This document shows, piece by piece, positions 16,926 to 25,900 of a stretch of DNA of 64,000 nt; position 1 is the first letter of the stretch, and each line of letters opens with the position of its first letter. Under the pieces are notes generated by a model. That model was not told where the DNA came from. It saw only the letters and a list, made by a program, of their open reading frames with translations, and did not search any database. The stretch is from NCBI RefSeq assembly GCF_001679725.1, contig NZ_CP016282.1:1240001-1304000 (forward strand), read 5' to 3'. The position numbers were made by a program, and so were the translations under genes. This stretch comes from Cryobacterium arcticum (GTDB lineage: Bacteria; Actinomycetota; Actinomycetes; Actinomycetales; Microbacteriaceae).

Positions 16926-18506
16926 TCAGCCCTCGAGGCGCTTGGGGGAGCCTGCCTTGAGCGCGGTCTCCTCCACATCGATGAACGCGAGCGCCGAGCG
17001 GATGGCCGGCTCCTGGTAGCGCCCCTCCACCCGGGCGGCCAGCACGGCCTCCCGTTCCGCCTCGATCATCGCTCGACGCAGGCGTGTGTAGGCGGACGGG
17101 AGCGGCTCGGCGTCGTCGGGCGCCGGGTTGTCGAGCGCATCGGCGAGGAACCGGGCATTGGTGCGCAACCGGCCGATCACCCGCTCCTCGTCGGCGTCGG
17201 TCACCTCGGCATCGAGCCGGGCCAGGCCGGCGGTCTGCGCCTCGGCCAGCAGCATCTGCGCCTCGATCCGCTCCTGCGACCGGTCGGGTGGCGGCAGCCG
17301 CAACCGGCGGATGATCCACGGCAGCGCCAGGCCCTCCAGCAGTGTGCCGACCACCACGATGAACGCCAAGAGCTGCAGGAACTCCCGCTGCGGGGTCTCC
17401 GGCGGCAGCAGGAAAACCGCCGCGAGGGTCACCACCCCGCGCATCCCCGCGAACGAGACCGCGATCCCGGTGCGCCAACTCCAGCCGCGCTCCCGCAACC
17501 GGCGCGGACCGTGCCGATAGAGCCACGTGGTGACCGCCATCCACGCGAAGCGGGAGACCAGCAGTGACGCCAGGATCGCCAGCGAGATTCCCACGGTGGC
17601 CCAGAACCCGGGTCCGTTCGTGATGGCGCCCTCGAGAACCGCCTCCAGGTTCAGCCCGATGAAGAGAAACACGGCGTTCTCGAGCAGGAACTGGATGGTG
17701 CGCCAGTTGATCGACTCGGCGATCCTGGCCTCCGCCGACTGGATCACCGGGGCCCGGTAACCCAGGAACAGTCCGGCGACGACCACGGCCAGCACCCCGG
17801 ACCCGTGCACGAGCTCACCCAGGATGAACGCCAGGTACGGGGTGATGAGCGACAGGCTGGTGTCCAGAACGGGCGCGTGCAGTTGCTTGCGGATCACCGA
17901 CAGCAGCCAGCCGACGGCCAACCCCACGCCCACGCCGCCGACCACGGCGACCATGAAGTCGCCCGTCACCGACCACGGGTTCACGGTGCTCAGAATCGCC
18001 GCGATCGCCGCGTTGAGGGCGACCAGGGCGGTGGCGTCGTTCAACAGGCTTTCGCCCTCGAGCACGGTCACCACCCGCCGCGGCAGGCCGAGCCGCCCGG
18101 AGATCGCGGTGATGGCCACCGCATCCGTCGGCGCCACGACCGCCCCGAACGCGAAGGCCGCCGCCAGCGTGATCGCGGGCACCACCAGCCAGGCTGTGAG
18201 CCCCACTGCCACCACGGTGAAGGCGACCAGCCCCACCGAGAGCAACAGGATGCCGTCACGCCGGGCCCGCACATCGACGATCGACGTGCGAATGGCCGCC
18301 GCGAACAGCAGCGGAGGCAACAGCCCGTAGAGCACAAGCTCGGGGTCGATCTCGATGCGGGGCACCGACGGCAGGAAGGAGGCCAGCGCGCCGACGACGA
18401 CGAGCACGAACGGCGCCGACCAGCCGATGCGCCGGGAGAAGCCGGTCACGGTGACCGTGACCACGACGAAGGCGACAATCCACTCAATGGTGCTCACGGG
18501 ATCCAT
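16926..18506 (-). CDS. CPA1-family Na+/H+ antiporter
   Basis: A 526-residue antiporter with about 12 hydrophobic segments and a hydrophilic tail of about 130 residues, the layout of bacterial NhaP/NhaG-type CPA1 exchangers. Diagnostic motifs are LLPPLLFAAAIRTS near 70, AVVAPTDAVAITAI near 123 (the acidic ion-binding PTD site) and EGESLLNDATALV near 152. The last third has FAGMRGVVTLAAVFLLP. It exchanges protons for Na+ (or K+) at the cytoplasmic membrane. No SD precedes the ATG; CATAAT lies about 8 nt upstream, so a leaderless mRNA is plausible. An in-frame ATG at 18524 is an alternative start. Confidence 0.88.
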   Translation of the reverse strand: MDPVSTIEWIVAFVVVTVTVTGFSRRIGWSAPFVLVVVGALASFLPSVPRIEIDPELVLYGLLPPLLFAAAIRTSIVDVRARRDGILLLSVGLVAFTVVAVGLTAWLVVPAITLAAAFAFGAVVAPTDAVAITAISGRLGLPRRVVTVLEGESLLNDATALVALNAAIAAILSTVNPWSVTGDFMVAVVGGVGVGLAVGWLLSVIRKQLHAPVLDTSLSLITPYLAFILGELVHGSGVLAVVVAGLFLGYRAPVIQSAEARIAESINWRTIQFLLENAVFLFIGLNLEAVLEGAITNGPGFWATVGISLAILASLLVSRFAWMAVTTWLYRHGPRRLRERGWSWRTGIAVSFAGMRGVVTLAAVFLLPPETPQREFLQLLAFIVVVGTLLEGLALPWIIRRLRLPPPDRSQERIEAQMLLAEAQTAGLARLDAEVTDADEERVIGRLRTNARFLADALDNPAPDDAEPLPSAYTRLRRAMIEAEREAVLAARVEGRYQEPAIRSALAFIDVEETALKAGSPKRLEG

Positions 18507-18627
18507 AGCCACAATTATGCGCATGGTGGGCGGCCGCCTGGCATGCCGCCATTGCCGGTTACGTCGTTCGCGCCTACCATCCCCAGCAACACGCCCCAGG
18601 AACACGCAAGGAAGCGAGGCGCATCAC

Positions 18628-19485
18628 ATGGCCGTGAGCACTCTCAAGGAGATCGTCGATCGCGCCTTCGCCGAACGGTACGGTGTTCCGGCGATCAACG
18701 TCGTGAACGACCTCACGATGGAGGCGGTCCTGGCCGGTGCGGTGGAGGCCCGCTCGCCCGTGATCGTGCAGACCTCGGTGAAGACGGTCAAGTCGATCGG
18801 CTCCGAGGTGTTGTTCGCCATGTGGTCGGCCATGACCTCCGGTATCGAGGTGCCCGTGGCCCTGCACCTGGACCACTGCCCCGACCGGGCCGTGATCACC
18901 GAGTGCCTGCGCCGCGGCTGGAACTCGGTATTGTTCGACGCATCCACCCTGCCGGTGGAGGAGAACCAACGGCAGACCATCGAGGTGGTCGCGGAAGCCC
19001 GCACGTTCGGCGCCCATGTGGAGGGCGAGATCGAGTCGATCACCGGCGTCGAAGACGGCGTGGGCAGCGACACCGAGTCGGCACGGCAGAGCCTCGCCGT
19101 GTCGCTGATGTTTCTCGAGGAGACCGGCGTGGACGTGTTCGCGCCCGCGATCGGCAACGCCCACGGGGTCTACAAGCGCGAGCCGGTGCTCGATTTCCAA
19201 CGGGTCAGTGACCTCGTCGCCGCCCACCCCATCCCCATCGCGCTGCACGGCGGCAGCGGCATGACGGATGCGCAGTTCACCGACCTCATCGCCAGGGGCT
19301 GCGCCAAGGTGAACATCTCCACGGCGCTCAAGATCACCTTCATGAAGTCGAGCCTGTCCTACCTCACGGATGCGCAGGCGCGCGACAAATGGGACCCGCC
19401 GTCGCTGTTCGCCAAGGTGCGCACCGACGTCGTGGACCTCACCCGCGGGCTGGCCGAGCAGTTCGGCAGCGCGGGAAAGGCTTGA
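18628..19485 (+). CDS. Class II fructose-bisphosphate aldolase family protein (ketose-bisphosphate aldolase)
   Basis: A 285-residue zinc-dependent aldolase. Zn ligands and catalytic residues appear in VALHLDHCPD (about 80-89), EGEIESITGVED (GEIG-like region), IGNAHGVYK and IALHGGSGMTD, followed by INVAT-like VNISTALK, which binds the DHAP phosphate. Length fits the GatY/KbaY/FbaA group. The first gene of a four-gene run (aldolase, HAD phosphatase, dhaL, dhaK) with 1-bp gaps or overlaps, so its natural substrate is more likely a dedicated sugar phosphate than fructose-1,6-bisphosphate of central glycolysis. GAGG lies about 10 nt before ATG 18628. Confidence 0.85.
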   Translation: MAVSTLKEIVDRAFAERYGVPAINVVNDLTMEAVLAGAVEARSPVIVQTSVKTVKSIGSEVLFAMWSAMTSGIEVPVALHLDHCPDRAVITECLRRGWNSVLFDASTLPVEENQRQTIEVVAEARTFGAHVEGEIESITGVEDGVGSDTESARQSLAVSLMFLEETGVDVFAPAIGNAHGVYKREPVLDFQRVSDLVAAHPIPIALHGGSGMTDAQFTDLIARGCAKVNISTALKITFMKSSLSYLTDAQARDKWDPPSLFAKVRTDVVDLTRGLAEQFGSAGKA

Positions 19486-19486
19486 G

Positions 19487-20305
19487 ATGCCGGCGTTGAT
19501 CTTCGACTGCGACGGGGTGCTCGCCGACACCGAACGGGACGGCCACCTGCCGGCGTTCAACCAGACCTTCGAGGAGTTCGGTGTGCCCGTGCACTGGAGC
19601 GACGCCGACTACGCCGAGAAGGTGAAGATCGGCGGCGGTAAGGAACGCATGCGGAGCATCCTCACCCCCGACCTCGCCCGCCGGCTCGGCCTGCCGGACG
19701 ACCCCGCCGCCTGGGCCGAGACCGTGCAGTCCTGGCACCTGCGGAAGACCGCCATCTACACCGAACGGGTGGCCGCCGGCGTGCTGCCGGCCCGGCCGGG
19801 GGTGCGCCGGATCACCGAGGAGGCGGTGGCCGCCGGCTGGACCCTCGCCGTGGCATCCACCTCGGCTGAAGCGTCGGTGCGGGCGGTCCTCGAGCACGCC
19901 GTGGGGGAGGAACTGGCCGGCCGATTCGCGGTCTTCGCCGGGGACATCGTGCCGGCCAAGAAGCCTGCCCCCGACATCTACCTGCACGCCCTCCGCGAGC
20001 TGGGCGTGAACCCGGCCGAGGCCCTCGTGATCGAAGACAGCGCGAACGGGCTGCAGGCCGCGCTCGCCGCCGGCCTGACCACCGTGGTCACCGTGAGCAG
20101 TTACACGGTGAACGAGGACTTCGCCGGGGCCGCGCTCGTGGTCTCATCGCTCGGCGACCCGGGCGGCCCGGCCACCGAGGTGCTGAGCGACCCGGCGGGC
20201 ATCCGGCCCCAACCGTACGTGCGGCTCGAGCACCTGGCCGCGATCCTGCAGGCGGCCCCGGGCGCATCCGCTGCCGCAGCCGACACAGAAAGCGAGACGC
20301 CATGA
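19487..20305 (+). CDS. HAD-superfamily phosphatase (CbbY/phosphoglucomutase-like)
   Basis: A 272-residue HAD hydrolase of subfamily IA. The catalytic DxD is D7 and D9 (IFDCDGVLADTE), motif II is VASTSAEAS near 125, motif III lysine is in VPAKKPAPDIY, and motif IV is VIEDSANGLQAA. A helical cap spans roughly 20-90. It likely dephosphorylates or interconverts a sugar phosphate made or used by the aldolase and DHA-kinase-like proteins in the same operon. The start ATG lies 1 base after the aldolase stop. The stop overlaps the dhaL ATG. The Ala/Glu-rich tail of about 20 residues is not part of the domain. Confidence 0.87.
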   Translation: MPALIFDCDGVLADTERDGHLPAFNQTFEEFGVPVHWSDADYAEKVKIGGGKERMRSILTPDLARRLGLPDDPAAWAETVQSWHLRKTAIYTERVAAGVLPARPGVRRITEEAVAAGWTLAVASTSAEASVRAVLEHAVGEELAGRFAVFAGDIVPAKKPAPDIYLHALRELGVNPAEALVIEDSANGLQAALAAGLTTVVTVSSYTVNEDFAGAALVVSSLGDPGGPATEVLSDPAGIRPQPYVRLEHLAAILQAAPGASAAAADTESETP

Positions 20306-21015
20306 CCAGCCTGGCCGACACCGAATTTGTGGTGCGCAGCATCGCGCAGACCGCGGTCGACAACGAGAAGGAGTTCGGCGACCTCGACGCGGTCGTCGGT
20401 GACGGGGACTTCGGCTACTCACTCGCCCGCGGCTTCGAGATCGTGCTGGCGGACTGGGACAGCTTCGACCGCTCCAGTCCCAGCGCGTTCCTGCAGAAGG
20501 TCGGCATGGTCATCTCCGGGCGTATCGGCGGCACCTCGGGGCCGCTCTGGGGCACGGCGTTCCTGCGGGCGTCGATGGCCGTCAAGGGCACAGACCAGGT
20601 GAGCGGTCATGACGTGGTCACGATGCTGCGGTCGGCGATCGACGGCATCAAGGCGCGCGGCAATTCGGATGTGGGCGACAAGACCCTGCTCGACGCGCTG
20701 GTTCCGGTGACGGATGCGCTCGAGGAGGAGGTGCGGACCGGCAGCCCGGCGCCCGCCACGCTGCACCGTCTGGCCGACGTCGCCCGGCAGAGTTCGGATG
20801 CCACCTCGATGATGCAGGCCCGGCGCGGCCGGGCCAGCTACACGGGGGAGCGCAGCATCGGTTCGCCCGACCCGGGGGCCGTGGCCATCGCCGTGATCCT
20901 GGAGCGGCTCAGCACCGAGTGGGACGCCCGGGCGGAGCCGGGTGCCGGCACGTCGACGGGCGCATCGAGCAGCACCCCAGCCGGCACCGACCGGCCGTCC
21001 AGCCACACCGACTGA
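20302..21015 (+). CDS. dhaL: Dihydroxyacetone kinase L subunit
   Basis: A 237-residue DhaL, the nucleotide-binding half of dihydroxyacetone (or ketotetrose) kinase. DAVVGDGDFGYSLARGF near residue 29 contains the Mg-nucleotide-binding aspartates, and GRIGGTSGPLWGTAFLRA and ARRGRASYTGERSIGSPDPGA are family signatures. The ATGA overlap with the HAD gene indicates translational coupling. The C-terminal 25 residues are Ser/Thr-rich and run into a 14-bp tandem repeat that also covers the stop codon. No DhaM (PTS phosphocarrier) gene is nearby, so ATP may be the phosphate donor. Confidence 0.88.
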   Translation: MTSLADTEFVVRSIAQTAVDNEKEFGDLDAVVGDGDFGYSLARGFEIVLADWDSFDRSSPSAFLQKVGMVISGRIGGTSGPLWGTAFLRASMAVKGTDQVSGHDVVTMLRSAIDGIKARGNSDVGDKTLLDALVPVTDALEEEVRTGSPAPATLHRLADVARQSSDATSMMQARRGRASYTGERSIGSPDPGAVAIAVILERLSTEWDARAEPGAGTSTGASSSTPAGTDRPSSHTD

Positions 21016-21079
21016 GCCACACCGACTGAGCCGGCGGAGCCGCACCGACTGAGCCGCACCGACCGAGCCACACCGACCG
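21001..21079 (+). repeat. Tandem 14-bp repeats across the dhaL stop codon
   Basis: Units of AGCC(A/G)CACCGAC(T/C)G begin at 21001, 21015, 21038, 21052 and 21066, with one short AGCCGGCGG unit at 21029. The dhaL TGA lies at the junction of units 1 and 2. Shorter GAGCACCGC words continue towards dhaK. Confidence 0.8.
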
Positions 21080-21169
21080 ACCACATCCGTTTCGCTGTCC
21101 GACCGACTTCGCACCGCCACAGACCGAGCACCGCATCCGACCGAGCACCGCCTGTCACGAGAGGGAGCC

Positions 21170-22165
21170 ATGAAGAAATTCGTCAACGACCCGAAGCAGT
21201 ACGTCCCGGAGATGCTCAAGGGCATCGCCCTGGCCAACCCGGACACGCTGAAGTACGTGCCCGCGTACAACCTGATCATGCGCTCCGACAGCCCCAGCCC
21301 GGACCGGGTCTCGATCATCCAGGGCTCAGGCTCAGGACACGAGCCGGCCCACGTGATGACGGTGGGCCGCGGCATGCTCGACGCCGCGTGTCCCGGCGAC
21401 GTGTTCTCGGCCCCGCCGATGGACTACGTCTACGAGACCACCAAGCTGCTGGCCTCGCCCAAGGGCGTGCTGCTGCTGGTGAACAACTACACCGGCGACC
21501 GGATGGCCTTCGAGATGGCCCAGGAACTCAGCGCCGCCGACGGCGTGAACGTGAAGACCCTGTTCATCGACGACGACGTCGCCGTGCAGGACTCCACCTA
21601 CACCGTGGGCCGGCGCGGGGTGGCCGGCAACTTCTTCGTGATGAAGGCCGTCGGCGCCGCCGCCGAGCAGGGCGCGGACCTCGACGAACTCGTGCGCATC
21701 GGCGAGAAGGTCGACAGCGTCACCCGCACCATGGGCATCGCCCTCACCTCCTGCACCCCGCCCGCCAAGGGCTCACCGCTGTTCGAGATCGGCGACGACG
21801 AGATCGAGGTGGGCGTGGGCATCCACGGCGAGCCCGGCCGGCGCCGCGCCAAGCTCACCACGGCCGACGAGATGACCGACGAGCTGCTGGATGCGGTGGT
21901 CAACGACCTGCCGTACGTGGCGGGCGACCGGGTGGCCCTGATGATCAACGGACTGGGTGGCACTCCCATCAGCGAGCTGTACATCCTGTACGGGCACGCG
22001 CACGAACGGCTCACCGAGCTGGGTATCACGGTGGGGCGCAGCTATGTGGGGGAGTACTGCACCTCGCTGGACATGGCCGGTGCGTCGCTCACCCTGGTGC
22101 GGCTCGACGACGAGATCGAGGCCCTGCTGGAGGCGCCCGCCGAGATCGCGGCCCGTATTTTCTGA
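21170..22165 (+). CDS. dhaK: Dihydroxyacetone kinase K subunit
   Basis: A 331-residue DhaK, the substrate-binding half. H219 in EVGVGIHGEPGRRR is the histidine that holds the ketose covalently as a hemiaminal. GSGSGHEPAH near 53 and the LLLVNNYTGDRMAFEMA segment are family hallmarks. The product would be a ketose phosphate such as DHAP. AGGGAG sits 5-6 nt before the ATG. It is separated from dhaL by a 154-bp repeat-rich spacer but co-directional. The order L before K is the reverse of the common dhaK-dhaL-dhaM order. Related DhaKL pairs phosphorylate erythrulose in other actinobacteria, so the substrate is open. Confidence 0.9.
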   Translation: MKKFVNDPKQYVPEMLKGIALANPDTLKYVPAYNLIMRSDSPSPDRVSIIQGSGSGHEPAHVMTVGRGMLDAACPGDVFSAPPMDYVYETTKLLASPKGVLLLVNNYTGDRMAFEMAQELSAADGVNVKTLFIDDDVAVQDSTYTVGRRGVAGNFFVMKAVGAAAEQGADLDELVRIGEKVDSVTRTMGIALTSCTPPAKGSPLFEIGDDEIEVGVGIHGEPGRRRAKLTTADEMTDELLDAVVNDLPYVAGDRVALMINGLGGTPISELYILYGHAHERLTELGITVGRSYVGEYCTSLDMAGASLTLVRLDDEIEALLEAPAEIAARIF

Positions 22166-22198
22166 CCACCGGCACCGGCATGACGTTACTCTGTGGCC

Positions 22199-22876
22199 AT
22201 GAGTGAGACACGCACGGACTGGTCAGAGACGCTTTTCGCCTTCGACGCCGCCACAAGGTGGTTCGTGGCGGTGACCGCCGGCATCGCCGAACGCGCGGAC
22301 GGCGAGGAGGGGGTCTGGGCGGAGGTCGGCCTGGGTGAGTGGAGCGTGCGCGACCTCGTCGGGCACACCAGCCGGGCGCTGTCCACCATCGAGACCTACC
22401 TCGACATCGCCGCAGAAGAGGATGCCGCGGGCGTGGCCGGAAGCATCACGGTCACGTCCCCGGCCGCCTACTACGAGCGCGCCCTCGCGGCCGGCACCCC
22501 CGAGGTGATCGCGCAGCGCGGCCGCGAGACCGCCGCCACCCTCGGCGCGCGGCCGGCGGAGGCGGTGGCGGCGCTCGCCGCCCGGGTGCTGGCGCGGGTC
22601 GGCACGCTCACCGGAGCCGAGCCGGCCGACACCCCGGCCGGACGCATCCGAATCGCCGAGTACCTGCCGTCCCGCACGGTGGAGCTCACAGTGCACACCA
22701 GCGACCTGCTGCAGAGCCAGGGGGTGCCGGCGGCCGAGCAGACCGTGCCGGCGCCCGCCGCCGCAGCGACCCTGCACGTGCTCGCCGACCTCGCCGCCCA
22801 GAAGGGTGTCGCCGCGCCACTGCTGCGTGCCGCCACCGGCCGCGCGCCGCTCCCCGCCGGCTTCACCGTGCTCTGA
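22199..22876 (+). CDS. Maleylpyruvate isomerase-family mycothiol-dependent-type enzyme
   Basis: A 225-residue DinB-like four-helix protein. The N-terminal metal-binding helix reads LGEWSVRDLVGHTSRALSTIETYL around residues 41-65, as in mycothiol-dependent maleylpyruvate isomerases. A C-terminal segment EYLPSRTVELTVHTSDLLQ carries the second histidine region. The reaction is not predictable, since many paralogues exist in actinobacteria, usually in thiol conjugation. A GTG at 22193 is an alternative start to ATG 22199. No SD is visible, which suggests a leaderless message. Confidence 0.7.
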   Translation: MSETRTDWSETLFAFDAATRWFVAVTAGIAERADGEEGVWAEVGLGEWSVRDLVGHTSRALSTIETYLDIAAEEDAAGVAGSITVTSPAAYYERALAAGTPEVIAQRGRETAATLGARPAEAVAALAARVLARVGTLTGAEPADTPAGRIRIAEYLPSRTVELTVHTSDLLQSQGVPAAEQTVPAPAAAATLHVLADLAAQKGVAAPLLRAATGRAPLPAGFTVL

Positions 22877-22913
22877 CCCGCGTCCTCCGCTTCCACTCTC
22901 CGCCGCCTGACAT

Positions 22914-22969
22914 GACTGGCTCACTTTTGCTAGTGGGCGGGCCGTCGGACTAACAAAAGTGGGCCAGTC
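22914..22969. terminator. Long inverted repeat between convergent genes
   Basis: Two 20-bp arms at 22914-22933 and 22950-22969 (GACTGGCTCACTTTTG core) match at 18 positions around a 16-nt loop. It lies between convergent genes, so a bidirectional terminator fits. Its length also resembles a small mobile-element remnant. Confidence 0.6.
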
Positions 22970-22995
22970 TGGGGGAGCGGCGCGGGGGTGCGTGG

Positions 22996-25900
22996 TCAGG
23001 GAAGGGCGGCAGCTTCCCGCGCCTGGCGGGCCGCATCAAGGGCGGTCAGCTTCTCGTCGAGGCGGTCGAGTACCGCGCCCTGCTCGCCGAGCCATTCGGG
23101 CATCCACACCCGTTCCACCGCGGGCCAGCCCATCAGCCGGGAGAGCACCTCGACGGGCAGGCCGTCGCGGTCCGAGACCGTGCGGCGGGCGGCCCAGGTG
23201 GGGCCGTCGAGCAGCACGGCCATCACCGGATGCCCGGGCGCCCCGGCCGTGGCCACGCTGAGGTCCACCCGGAAGTCGGACAGGCCCACATCCGTCTGCA
23301 CGGCAAAGCCGCGCTCGCGCAGCGCCTCGGCGATCTGCTCCCGGTGCCGGTCCAGCACGCCCGACTGGCGCAGCGGGCTCGCGAGCCCGTCGGAGCCGCC
23401 CGCGGCCAGGTCGAGGTAGGCGCGCAGGTCCTTCACCCCGGCCGAGATGGTCTCCTCGGCGCGCAGGTCCTGGGGGTCGAAGCTGCTGAACACGATCACC
23501 TGACGGCGGGCCCGGGTGATCGCCACGTTCAGCCGGCGCTCGCCACCGGGCAGGTTGAGCGGGCCGAAGTTCAGCGGCAGCCGGCCGGACGCATCCGCGC
23601 TGAATGCGGTGGAGAACAGGATGGTGTCGCGTTCGTCGCCCTGCACATTCTCGAGGTTCTTCACGAACAGGCCGTCGGTCTCGCTCTCGAGCGCGTGCAC
23701 GATGCGGTCGTCGCCGCTGTCGCGCAGGCTCCCCTCGATGAGCGCACGCTGCTGAACGTTGAACGTGATCACGCCGATCGACGGGATGCTGTCGGGCTCG
23801 GCGGCGAACCGGGCCAGGATCTCGGCCACGATGGCCTGCGCCTCCACGGGGTTGGTGCGGAGGTCCTTGCCCTTGCCGCTGCGGAGGAAGGTTCCGTCGA
23901 CCCGACGGAGGCTCACGCCGTAGCCGGCCACGCCGGGGACCGGCTCGGTTGCGGTGTCAGGGGCAGCGGCCACCGGGCCCGCGCCGTGGTGCGGCGCCGG
24001 GAACGACGACAACCGGTCGCGGTAGTACGCCCGGTTGCTGAAGGCGATGAGCGATTCGTCCTGGCTGCGGTAGTGCCAGGACAACCACTTGCCGGGCACC
24101 TGGGCCTGCACGCACTCCGAGAGGATCGACTCCTCGTCGCGCACGAACTCCAGGGTCTCGCTGTCCTGATCGCCCGAGCCGATCGCGGACTCGGCGAACG
24201 AGGTGGGTGGCATCTGCTTGCTGTCGCCCACGACCACCACCGAGCGCGCTCGGCCCATGGCGCCGACCGCATCGGACACCCGTACCTGCGAGGCCTCGTC
24301 GAAGACGACGATGTCGAAGAGGCCGGCCTGAGCGGGGAAGAACCGGGCCACCGACTCCGGGCTCATCAGCATGCACGGCAGGATGTCGGTGATCAGGTCG
24401 CCGAACTCGTGCATGAGCTCACGCACGCCCATGCCGCCGCGCTGGCGGTCGAGCTGACGCTTGAGCAGGCCCAGCCTCGCGGCGGAGTCGGCGGCCGACG
24501 CCGACGCGGCCGTGTCGGCGGCCTCGGCGGGCGAGCCCGCCCCGCCGATGCTGCGCCGCCGCAGCACGCTGTAGGGGATGAACGTGGGCAGGTGCCGGCG
24601 CACGGCGCCGGAGGCGGTGGTGAACCGGGTGATCGAACGGTTCTGGGCGGCGGCGTCGAACTGGTCCAGGGTGGTGGCCTGGCCGCGTTCGGTCACGGAT
24701 GCGGCGGCGAGCCCCTTCTCGAACGCCAGCCCGGCGTCGTCGGCGTCGACCTCGCCGCGGAGGACCGCCGCGTGCGCCGCCGTGAGTCCCAGGGCGCGGA
24801 GCGGCTCGAGGTGCTCGAGCAGGGCGACCCACCGGGTGAGGGAGGGCAGCCCGGGGGCCTGCGCGTCCCGCTCCTCGGCGCCGCGGGACCAGACGGCCAC
24901 GAGTCCGCCGCCCGCGGCCCAGGCGGCGACGGCGGCCGGGCCGGCGCCCGTCGCCGTCATCACCGACTGCAGGGCCTGCAGGGCCCGGTTCAGCGCCGCG
25001 GCCAGGTCGGCATCCGGTGCCGGGGTGCTCTCGAGGTAGTCGCGCAGGGCGGCCACGAAGTCGGCGCCGAGCTCCCGGTGGCCCGGCGCGACGGCACCAC
25101 CGGCCCAGCGCAGCCAGGCCAGTCGGGCGCTGAGCTCGTCACGGCCGGTGTGCCCGGCGGAGCCGACCAGCGGATTCCAGTCGTCGGCGATGGTGACGCC
25201 GTCCAGCAGGCGCACCCGCGCGCGCAGGGCCTGCAGCTGCGCCTGGCTGTCGGCCAGCTGGCCGGTGACGGTGGAGAGGGTCTTGAGGGGCACGGTGTTG
25301 CCGGGGATGAGCTCCGCGGACAGGCGCGCGAGCACGGCCTTCCGCCGGCCGCGGCGGCCGAGGAAGCCCGAGGCATCCGCTGCTTGCGCGTCACGGTGCA
25401 GGGCGGCGGCATCGAGCCGCAGGGCGTCCGGCTTGAGAACGGCCAGCGCCGGATGCGTCGCCTGCGCGAACGCGACGGTGGCCGCTTCGGCGTCGGCGGC
25501 GGCGGCCACCCAGGCGGGGGAGCGGGTGCCGTCGAGGGTGGCCAGCGACACCCGCTCGGCGGCGGCGAGGCTGCTCAGGGTGACGAACTCGGTGGGGCTG
25601 GCCGCACTGGACACGGCGGCGGCGGCCCGGTGACCGGCCACGGCGAGGTCGGCGGCAGCGTCCGTGGACCCGGCCGTGGCCGGAACGGTGGACCCGGCGA
25701 CAGGCAGCGCCGCCAACGCCTCGTCGAGCGCGGCGGCGGCCCGGGCCACGGCCGGCAGGTCCAGCGGCGCGGACGGCGGCGCGGTCACGAACGCCCACGG
25801 ATGCTGCGGCCGCGGCCGTACCGGATCGGTCACGTCGGGCAGGTCGCGCAGCATCCGGCGCAGCTGGTCCAGCTCGTCGGCGGTGATGCGCGCGGGCAGA

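Noticed and set aside
22914..22969. A possible insertion-sequence remnant
   Set aside because: No transposase fragment or target-site duplication was seen; a terminator between convergent genes is simpler.
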